Of a stretch of DNA of 64,000 nucleotides, positions 57,701 through 64,000 are shown in pieces (the first letter of the stretch is position 1; the number at the start of each line of letters is the position of its first letter). A program made the position numbers and the translations under genes. Origin of the DNA: Xiphias gladius (lineage: Eukaryota; Chordata; Actinopteri; Istiophoriformes; Xiphiidae); contig NC_053414.1 of the NCBI RefSeq assembly GCF_016859285.1, positions 9,482,517 to 9,546,516 on the forward strand. Direction: 5' to 3'. The notes beneath the pieces were generated by a model. The model worked only from the letters and a program-made list of their open reading frames with translations, was not told the origin of the DNA and searched no databases.

Positions 57701-60700
57701 GTGAACAGACCCACCAGGTGCTCTTTTGTTGTCTCCCTGACAAAATAAGCTGCTCAGAGTGTTCGCCGTTACCACGCTAACCGAGGATTTAGACAAATCA
57801 ACCAGGTCTGAAGCCCTAATGATTACAACTTCAGGTATATGCCGCGCGATAGGTTACAAATATCCCGTCCCTTGTTTCTGTCAGTTTGATACAGTGTAAG
57901 GCTCCGAATACTACGGTACACATCAGCCTTGGCGACCGTTGCTATGTTAAAGGTAGCAGACAGCGGCACAAATCAGAGCGGTGGTAAATTAAGTCCACTT
58001 TATCGCTGCAAATGGTGATAAAACACTGCACCACTGACCCAGAATTAGAAAGTTAATGAAAGTGATTTGAAACGCTGAATGTTTTATCAGGTTTCTACAA
58101 AGTGTAAACCTTGGCTCCGGCTGGCTTTGAACCCAGTGATTGAACGTGTCTTGCGAGGTTTAAGCGACTTTTCTCCTTGAAGGAGTAGTTCAACAGTTTA
58201 GAAAATACGCTTATTCGATTTCATTTTGAGGTTGATGTAAGAAAACTGTTGCCAGATATGGCTGGCAGGCAACAGGTCTTGGCAGAAGTGACTGAACACA
58301 GCATTTCACTTTTCGGTTTTAAAGGTTTTACTTGTCACATACGCAGACTATGCGTAGTGAAATGCAGCGCGGCGTACTCGTTAAGGCCTTGCTATCGGAC
58401 ACACTGGATTTAGAAAAAAACAAAACGCAGAGGATCGAAATTCTAAGATAAAAATTCTAACTACATATATGACTTGTATGAAGGGAATGGTTTGTCAGTT
58501 GCAATCTTATGTTATGTACTTTTTCCATTTTGAGAGAAGATCTCTCAAAATGGAAAAAGTACATACTGTTGCTACAGTGAATTTCATTTGTACCTAAGAG
58601 AAAATTCTAAGTACGAGAAAACTAATTAATGCCACAATTTGTCTTAAGTCGCACGTACGTGCCACCTGAGAACGAATCTGTTCGCACAGCTGGCTCTTGC
58701 TTGAGGCCCATTGTTTTTTGGAGAAGGAGACCAGGACTATAACCTCCATAACACGGAATGCCTGAAATAAGTCCCCTCACTTTTCAGCTCTGCATTGTGT
58801 GGAAAAGCTAATCGATGCTCCGATCCTCTCATCAGCGACTAGGCCGCCAACAAGCAGTCCAGAGCGATTGTTGTAGCATATAAATGGTACATTCTGTGGC
58901 AAAATATGCTTTATAATTAGCTTTATAAAATACTCACTCATTTTGTGTGTCCTCCTCTTTGATTTTATGCTCTACAGCCTGCAGAGCTGCAGCCAGGGAG
59001 GCACTGGTCTCCTCCAAACGATCCTGCACCTCCTCCTCCTGCTCTACTGCCTCCGCTTGACTCTCCACCTCTTCTCTCGCTCCCTCCTTCCTTGAGGGCT
59101 TCCTCTCCAGCTCCCTCTGACTCTCTTCCTCTGCTTTCTTCCTCTCCTCCTCCTGCTCCCTGTGCCTCTTGAGCTCCCTCTCTCTACTCCTCTCTTCGTC
59201 CTCTCTCCTCCTCTCCTCTTCCTCCTCCAGCTCGCGTCCTCCCAGCAAGTCGATGGAGAGACCGGCGATGGAGGAGCGGGGAGGTTTGACAGGGTGTGAT
59301 GAGGGGGTGGAAGGACTCTGGGCCGGAGAGGGGGACGTAAGTGGGAGTCCCGGAGAGAGGGCAGGAGCAGACGGGGTGTCGGGAGCTGGAAGGGGGGCGG
59401 CGGAGAGTGGAGAGGAGGGCTTGGGGGCTGTGGTGGGACTGTTAGCAGCAGGGCCCGGGCTGACGGTAGCTGAAGCTACTATTGCCTTGCCTGGCTTCGG
59501 TGCTGTTGGAGGCCCGCGGGGTTTTGGGGATACAGGAGGAGGGACACGCTTCGGCTCTGGCCAGAGAGAGTCAGAGACAATGCTGTCAGTTTTTTTATAT
59601 GCCATTGTCCAAAGTAGTCACTCACACACATATAAGACCAATTGACCTAATGCGTTTCAGCAACAAGGAAGTGATCTGACTCTATTGTTTTGTCTTTTTA
59701 CTTCCCTGTCTATGACATGGGAATGTGTCACATCGTGTAGATTGGCATCTGCTGCTTGTGATCAACCTCCGCCTACATTTTGGCAAATATCTGACCAGTT
59801 TAATAACATAACTTATGGCAAGAAGGCTGGACAAAGCCGGAAATAAATGGGAGACTTTCCTCTACAGCAGTCTGAGAAAAAACTAACTGCTATTTAAATA
59901 GCAGCTTTAGTTCTCCAACACAGCATCCGGATCAGCTGGCCATCTTACTGTTACATTAGTCACGGTCATTTCTCTGAATGTGTTGGTATTTTAATTTCCT
60001 TATGTGTTTATAACAATATGAAGTCAGCACACGATGTATTTGAGTGTGTCCATGCTAATACGATATTTCTTCATCAAAGACACACACATTTGGTTAGTTA
60101 CACTGTTAATCACAGTCCAGTTCTCCATGACAATGGCTTATTATTGTGAAATGAGCTAATTGCTAACTAAAATCAATAAAATATATATTATATATAGCTG
60201 GGTAAAAAGATGATGATAAATCAGATTCAAGACCAACAAAGTAAAAATGGTCTGGTTCAGTGATAATTTGCGAAGAATGTAAATAATGTCAAATAACTTT
60301 ATAACCTGCATCACTGTACTGGAAAAATTAGAGCTCTTGAATTTTTCCACCTCAGAAAAAGCTACTGTGACACCAAGTAAGCTAGTTGAGCTAGCTGTGA
60401 CCGAGGTTCACAATAAATGTAACTTTGCATCAAAGATAGCCTTTTTAATCACCAATGGAAATGTGTTCCCAACTTTGATAAATATATAGTAGGCTATGTG
60501 AACCGATCAGGACTGAGACTTTTTACTTGTATTTACTAAAGGCATCAACATCGGCCGTCCGATTAAAGACAAAACCGGAAATGGAAAAAGCAAAAAAAAA
60601 AAAAAAAGGGATTGTTGCTGGATATCTATTTGCCTGATGAAGCTCATCTTTGGTGAAACATCACCAATAAATCAAATCTTTAAAATAGCTCTGTTTATTA

Positions 60701-63700
60701 TTCATTATTATTTGTAGTATGTAGGGCTAGAGGGCACTAGCCTAAAGAAATATTCATTTATCATGGGGCTGCAATTTAAAATTATTTTCATTCTCCATTA
60801 TTACTTAGTAAACGACTAATTATTCGGTCTTTAAAATAGTGGTAAAATCCTGCCATAATTTGTTTTATTTTTTCCTGACTGACAGTCCAAAAGACAGAAC
60901 TATTCAATTCACAAGGATATATAATAGAGAAAAGCAGTAAATCCTCATATCTGAGAAGCCGGAAGCATCAAATGTTTTGGCATTTTGCTAGAAAAAAAGG
61001 ATTATCTAAATAGCTGCAGATCCATTTTCTCTTGATCGACTAATTTACTAATTATTTTAGCTCTAGTTTATCACCATAGGTGTTATTAAAATCAAGACAA
61101 CTCATTACAGATGACTGCTTTAAAGCATATATGTAGGGGCATCCGGTAGCCGAGCAGGAAAGATGTTTTAAAATATAAACGCAACTTTGCTGCACGTCAA
61201 CACCCTTTCTCTTTTCCCTTCCCTGTCTGTATCTCTAATATTTCTATCAAATTAAGGTAGAAGGCCAATAAACTACCCCCCCCCCCAAAAAAAAAAAAAA
61301 TCATTTAAAAAACCAATTCACTGGTGGAATAAAAAAGACACTGTGGCAGACAGAAAAACAGGTCAATAATCCCACTCCCCACAAGAGGTTTCAACATGAG
61401 GACACTGTTGTGAGGACTAAAGGCAACATATTGCCTGCTTATTTTCTCACAAAAATGAATACTGAAGGACGACATATACATTAATCTAGGCAAAAAGTTC
61501 TGTCACAGATAAACTCAATGACTAAGTAGCAAATCTTAGTTTTGTGTGTGAGAGCATGTCTGTCTCACCAGGGCTTTGTGCCGTCTCCGCATTATCAGGC
61601 CCAGGTATGGGGACCCTGCGGGTTGGTGTTGGGGGCTCAGCTTGTGTCTTCCTTAGGGCGACTGAGGATGGTTTGGGTGAGACCGCTGGCTTTAGAGACC
61701 TCCTGGCCTCCATCCACTCGCAGCTCTCTCGGTTGGTCTCCATCCTGTCAGAGACCTCAGACACTGGCCTCCGCCTCAGGACCACGCTGCCGTTCTGCTG
61801 CGCCTCACCTCCGTTTTTCCGGCTACTATCTGTTTGCTTTGTCTGACCACTTGGAGATTCTGACTGGTTATTGCTTTGAATGACACCTTCTTTATGCTCA
61901 GACATGCGTGGTCGCCTGTGTATCGTTTCCGCTTCAGAGTCAGTTGCCAGGGGATGCGGCTTCCTTCGGAGCGTCACGGTGCCGTCTGTGATCTCTGATG
62001 CTGAGGTGACCACGGTGGAGCGGGGCCTGGGCTCTGGACGTTGCTGGGCTGGTTGCCGAGGTACCAGGTCAGTCTGATCAGTCTGACCTTCTGGTCCAAT
62101 GATGGTCCTGCGCCGACTAATGGCATCATCATCCTCAGAACCAAGACCTCCTGCGCCTGCCTGGCGACGCAGTATAGGTGGACTCACCTGGGGATCACAT
62201 GATCGTTACACATGCATATTGCCAATAAAAAATTTAAAATACGATTCTCAAAGTCCAAACCAAACACCGAGAAACCCACCTGTAGGTAGTTGGTGCCGCT
62301 TCCCAGATTCTTTGGCAGGGTCTTGGCTCCACCCACGATGGATGTTTCCAGCATGGCGGCGAGGCTGCGAACACTCCCAGAAGTCCCCTCTGATCTCTCC
62401 AGGCCCGCTGAGTCCTGAGTTCTTAAAGCTGATCCCAGGCTGCCGCAGTCACTGGCACGCCGCTCCCGATAGGTTGGCAGCCCTAGTAGTCCTTCCGCCT
62501 GTCCCTCTCCCTCCCCGTCACCCCCGGTAATGGAAGAACAGGACCGTTTAGGTGGTGTTGGGGGCCGACCTTTCCGACGGGGACGGAGGGTGACAGATGA
62601 TTGGCTGCGGTTCACAGTGACATCATTAAGGGCGGCAGTACGTGCGGAGCTGCTGCGGCACACGGTGGCGTATCTAGAGTCTGATTCTGAGCCAATTAGA
62701 CTGTGAGTTCTACGTCGCTCTTCCTCCTCGCTGGGCAGCCGGAGCAGCGGTACCGAAGAATCTGCCGCCGCCATCTGGGTGGAGGGGCGGGGCCGAGCCC
62801 TGGGGGAGGACTGCTGGGTCCGGGCATGTGGTGGCGTTTGTGGTGGGGTTTGTGTCGGTGTATCGGGAGGGGTCTGTGAATGTGCGAGACCCGGGCGAGG
62901 CTTGGCCAGCGGGCTGGGGACACCATCCCTCTGCTTTCTCGCCTCCCTCCGGGGCTCTGAGCCAGTGCTGCCACCTGCGCCGGATGGAGGTGTAGAGGGG
63001 CTCGGAGGAGGCTCAGAACCACTCTCTCCTCTCTGTAGCTCCTTCAGTCTCTTCACTCCCAACATCAGTTTCTTCTGATGGCCTGAGGAGAGGCAGCGGT
63101 GTGGAGGAGAAGAATTGAGGAACAGTAGTTGTGAGGTAGCGAGAGAATGAAAACGCATTTAGACTTCAAAGCTAGAAGAGATTCCAGAGCATTTGCTGTT
63201 GATTTTATAAAAGTAACCACGAAATGGTATATTTCCCAGAAAACTCACTAGTAGGCATGACCATTAAATCTAACCCAGAGGTTTCCAATCCCTGGGCTGC
63301 GGATATATTTGCTACCGGGCTGCGAGTACAGTACAATTTGATAATAAGCTGAATAATAATTATATAACTATTAACTACTATATTAGGCTATCATAAATTA
63401 TTTTTCTGTTTTGAACTATGAAGGTTTACTCTGTTAAAAAAAAAAAAGAATGTTCTGTGGTTAATGACAACTATCAAAACCACAGAGAAGCTGAATAAAC
63501 TCAGTCCAACTATTCCGGACACAATAACAGAACTTATATGGCATTTAATTCTTGTATGTGTTGTAATGCAGCATAAAACTCGGTAACAAGTGGGACGTTA
63601 GGATTCTTGAAATAACATCTGTAATGACTTTAATCTTGCCCTGAAAGTCCATTTTATTCACAAGTTTTGACAATCATACGAGTTATTTACATCAAGTGAA

Positions 63701-63921
63701 CAAAATGAAGAGCTCTATATCTCTCCTTGCTTTGTTTCTGTGTAACCATATTTTCCGTTTTAATAATGTAGCTGCGACTCACCGAGCTTAGTGATGCCAA
63801 TCTCTTGCAGATCTTCAAGGCTGATGTCGGAAATGAAGTCAATGTTTTCGTATCCATTCTGCACCAGGACCTGGTAGTACTGACTGAGGCCCAGGTGAGA
63901 CAGCCAGTCTGCCAGGTTGGC
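45654..63921 (-). CDS. caskin1: CASKIN1, last five coding exons
   Basis: Caskins are neuronal scaffolds (ankyrin repeats, SH3, two SAM domains, Pro-rich tail, C-terminal tail) that bind CASK and polymerise through tandem SAMs. Exons in transcript order: 63783-63921, 62280-63082, 61569-62187, 58938-59556 and 45654-45750. They total 2277 bp, exactly 759 codons including the TGA at 45654-45656, with all phases consistent. Landmarks are [20 protein letters not shown] then [13 protein letters not shown] (SAM 2), [15 protein letters not shown] (end of SAM 2), long Pro/Ser/Arg-rich stretches, a charged Glu/Arg helix, and the terminal block [21 protein letters not shown]-terminal exons lie off the right edge. 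The last intron is 13.2 kb and contains a provirus. CASKIN2 is the alternative; human synteny of CASKIN1 with CHTF18 and GNG13 favours CASKIN1. Confidence 0.87.
45767..45799. repeat. (AAAG)n microsatellite acting as polypyrimidine tract
   Basis: About eight AAAG units, reading (CTTT)n on the CASKIN1 strand, 13 bases upstream of the last exon's acceptor. Confidence 0.9.
45950..46506. mobile_element. TACTTGAGTA-type DNA transposon copy in the last CASKIN1 intron
   Basis: It runs from TACTCAACTAAGTACAATTACTC to TGAGTTCTTCTTCCACCATTGG, with the same conserved blocks as the 13760 and 36809 copies. There is no transposase. Confidence 0.6.
47093..47488 (+). repeat. 5' LTR (396 bp)
   Basis: It begins TGTGGG and ends CAACA. 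It has a TATAAAAG box (47309-47316) and an AATAAA polyadenylation signal (47402-47407). It is identical to the 3' LTR except for a 2-bp deletion near its right end (GGGAGACTG against GGGAGAGACTG). Confidence 0.98.
47493..47510 (+). promoter_or_regulatory. Primer binding site, tRNA-Pro type
   Basis: TGGGGGCTCGTCCGGGAT, four bases after the 5' LTR, is the 18-base site complementary to the 3' end of tRNA-Pro used by murine-leukaemia-type viruses. Confidence 0.95.
47908..48055 (+). repeat. Three tandem ~52-bp hairpin units in the proviral leader
   Basis: Units start at 47908, 47960 and 48013 with GGGTGAAAGGCCCGTAGG (GGGTGAGAGG in the third), followed by TTGAAGTCCTACAAAT and a TACTATAAAA link. 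Each can fold GTAGG against CCTAC. They lie between the primer site and gag, where retroviruses keep dimerisation and packaging signals. Confidence 0.85.
48393..50578 (+). pseudogene. gag: Proviral gag, frameshifted
   Basis: Reading is possible in three pieces: 48393-48824 (matrix-like N-terminus), about 48823-49197 in a second frame (Glu/Gln/Arg-rich, then stop), and 49263-50486 back in the first frame. The third piece has the capsid, with a major-homology-like [18 protein letters not shown] followed by [13 protein letters not shown], similar in layout to gammaretroviral capsid. A Gly/Arg-rich stretch precedes a frame change near 50390. Then comes a single zinc knuckle, CFICGDPNH at 50423 onward, itself broken before its last Cys. 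At least four lesions prevent a full Gag. Confidence 0.85.
50634..50927 (+). pseudogene. pro: Proviral aspartic protease domain
   Basis: It shows [12 protein letters not shown] (active-site DTGA at 50679-50690) and the distal NLLGRDLL motif, the standard layout of a retroviral protease monomer. The domain is intact within its frame. A stop just upstream of 50634 and a stop at about 50925 cut it off from gag and pol. Confidence 0.85.
50940..52783 (+). pseudogene. pol: Proviral reverse transcriptase, frameshifted
   Basis: Fragments in different frames show [16 protein letters not shown] (first catalytic Asp) and YTRLPQGF at 51880-52060. After a break near 52060, the catalytic-loop region at 52124 onward reads VGDLLLAA, where the family has two adjacent aspartates. 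Then come the thumb and connection, with [26 protein letters not shown] and [15 protein letters not shown]. The frame is lost again near 52605. The missing first Asp of the pair and the breaks indicate an inactive enzyme. Confidence 0.85.
52988..53239 (+). pseudogene. pol: Proviral RNase H domain
   Basis: It reads [10 protein letters not shown] (first Asp), [14 protein letters not shown] (Glu) and [14 protein letters not shown] (second Asp), three of the RNase H catalytic residues. The frame shifts at about 53230 and continues elsewhere. Confidence 0.85.
53372..54686 (+). pseudogene. pol: Proviral integrase, frameshifted
   Basis: The zinc-binding domain shows [12 protein letters not shown] and CEECMRYN (HHCC); the core shows IIDYTDMV (first Asp). 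After a break near 53975 another frame carries [10 protein letters not shown] (second Asp) and [16 protein letters not shown] (Glu). A C-terminal [17 protein letters not shown] module near 54500-54550 is the GPY/F-type module of gammaretroviral and epsilonretroviral integrases. Domain order is complete, but at least two frame changes interrupt it. Confidence 0.87.
55126..56956 (+). pseudogene. env: Proviral envelope gene, interrupted
   Basis: A start at 55126 opens with a hydrophobic leader ([16 protein letters not shown]) and meets a stop at 55282-55284. Surface-subunit sequence continues in other frames at about 55310-55825 and 55841-56404, with many N-x-S/T sites and a [14 protein letters not shown] block. 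A furin-type site RRIKR ends at about 56308. The following fusion-peptide and heptad region is lost to stops after 56400. A hydrophobic membrane anchor, [20 protein letters not shown], appears at about 56785-56845. As read, no complete Env can be made. Confidence 0.8.
57049..57057 (+). promoter_or_regulatory. Polypurine tract
   Basis: AAAAGGGGA directly before the 3' LTR is the expected primer for plus-strand DNA synthesis; two T residues separate it from the TG of the LTR. Confidence 0.75.
57060..57457 (+). repeat. 3' LTR (398 bp)
   Basis: Same sequence as the 5' LTR with 2 extra bases. TATAAAAG lies at 57276-57283 and AATAAA at 57369-57374. Confidence 0.98.
57462..58937. other. Rest of the last CASKIN1 intron
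   Basis: Unique-looking sequence without exons. It contains the perfect hairpin at 58513-58565 and ends at the donor of the exon 58938-59556. Confidence 0.45.
58513..58565. repeat. Perfect 24-bp inverted repeat (hairpin) with 5-base loop
   Basis: 58513-58536 is the exact reverse complement of 58542-58565 around the loop AAGAT. The stem contains TACTTTTTCCATTTTGAGAG. It is in a CASKIN1 intron and no second copy was seen in the window. Confidence 0.9.
58938..59556 (-). CDS. caskin1: CASKIN1 exon: Pro/Ala-rich region and charged helix
   Basis: The acceptor chosen is CTCTCTGGCCAG, which completes a Glu codon and reads [19 protein letters not shown]. The first half is Pro/Ala/Ser-rich. After the short hydrophobic block [11 protein letters not shown] comes a Glu/Arg-rich predicted single helix or coiled coil, running into [18 protein letters not shown]. 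The donor is AATGA|GTGAGT. A start-like ATG lies upstream of the acceptor, but its codons are intronic. Confidence 0.9.
60760..61070 (+). repeat. AT-rich teleost repeat (GGGGCTGCAA...ACTAATTATT type)
   Basis: It opens GGGGCTGCAATTTAAAATTATTTTCATT and closes with TTTTCTCTTGATCGACTAAT and ATTATTTTAGCTCTAG. This is the longest of the copies in this window and best shows the start of the family. Confidence 0.6.
61136..61302 (+). repeat. tRNA-derived SINE copy
   Basis: GGGGCATCCGGTAGCCGAGCAGG is an A-box-like head. It is followed by TTTGCTGCACGTCAACACCC, a CT-rich body, CCAATAAACTA and a C/A-rich tail, which matches the common fish SINE also seen at 4140-4320. Confidence 0.65.
61569..62187 (-). 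CDS. caskin1: CASKIN1 exon: Ser/Arg-rich repeats of RRR/RRKP type
   Basis: A 619-bp exon starting [20 protein letters not shown] and ending ETAQSP plus one base. It contains five similar short basic clusters ([34 protein letters not shown]), which look like repeated phosphorylation or binding motifs. Confidence 0.9.
62280..63082 (-). CDS. caskin1: CASKIN1 exon: end of SAM 2 and proline-rich linker
   Basis: An 803-bp exon. It opens with [20 protein letters not shown] and continues with Pro/Ser-rich and basic stretches, including [18 protein letters not shown], a probable SH3-ligand-type motif. It ends in SGTNYLQ at donor GTGGGT. The ends phase correctly with both neighbours. Confidence 0.9.
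63083..63782. other. CASKIN1 intron
   Basis: No exon. A possible decayed hAT-type end, CCAGAGGTTTCCAATCCCTG, lies near 63272. Otherwise AT-rich. Confidence 0.35.
63783..63921 (-). CDS. caskin1: CASKIN1 exon: second SAM domain
   Basis: It encodes [20 protein letters not shown], then [20 protein letters not shown] and GITKLG with a split Gly codon at donor GTGAGTC. This is a typical SAM helix bundle (W-L, Y, F, L-E-D-L, G-I). Acceptor is TAG at 63922-63924. Confidence 0.92.
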
Positions 63922-64000
63922 CTACATCACACAGAGAGCACACAACGTTTAAAGCTTGTGTCACAGATCACAAGCTACGGAACAGAATTGCGATTCTGAC

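Larger units (their letters stand above)
59557..61568. other. CASKIN1 intron with fish repeats
   Basis: No exon seen. It contains an AT-rich repeat at about 60760-61070 and a SINE at 61136-61302. A poly-A run lies at 60591-60607. Confidence 0.45.

Noticed and set aside
58934-59605. Separate single-exon gene beginning [12 protein letters not shown]
   Set aside because: The upstream codons are intronic; the splice acceptor CTCTCTGGCCAG puts the frame exactly in phase with the preceding CASKIN1 exon.

Overview
The window is vertebrate nuclear DNA, almost certainly from a teleost fish and probably a percomorph-type genome. Five intron-containing genes can be recognised, all with GT-AG exon boundaries. 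The non-coding DNA is rich in fish-type dispersed repeats: short DNA transposons with hAT-like ends, a tRNA-derived SINE with its typical 3' body, and several long GT/CA microsatellites.

Layout. (1) 1-11336: the 3' part of FAM83G on the + strand, interleaved exon by exon with the 5' part of SLC5A10 (SGLT5) on the - strand. This overlapping antisense arrangement also exists in mammals. (2) 14794-32406: CHTF18 on the + strand, the large subunit of the alternative PCNA clamp loader. One intron holds a 1.47 kb GAA/TTC triplet array (about 489 units), and the exon that should carry the Walker B motif is absent at exactly that place. (3) 32868-33233: GNG13 on the - strand, with a CpG-rich candidate 5' region near 36.1-36.6 kb. 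(4) 33.2-43.7 kb: repeat-rich intergenic DNA with a LINE reverse transcriptase remnant, a small tandem array of exon-like units, an unrecognised two-exon candidate gene and a CpG island at 41.1-41.8 kb. The island has two opposed ZNF143-type motifs and a YY1-type motif. (5) 43.7-63.9 kb: the last five coding exons of CASKIN1 on the - strand. CHTF18, GNG13 and CASKIN1 also lie in one human region (16p13.3).

The largest mobile element is a complete-length gammaretrovirus-like provirus (47093-57457), in antisense orientation inside the last CASKIN1 intron. It has a tRNA-Pro type primer binding site, a 4-bp target duplication, and two LTRs that differ only by a 2-bp indel. Its gag, pol and env reading frames are nevertheless broken many times, so the insertion looks young but the coding content looks old.

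The genes do not form one pathway: FAM83G is a CK1 scaffold, SLC5A10 a sodium-sugar symporter, CHTF18 a replication factor, GNG13 a G-protein gamma subunit and CASKIN1 a synaptic scaffold. What links them is gene order and a shared habit of carrying long CA tracts directly downstream of 5' splice sites.
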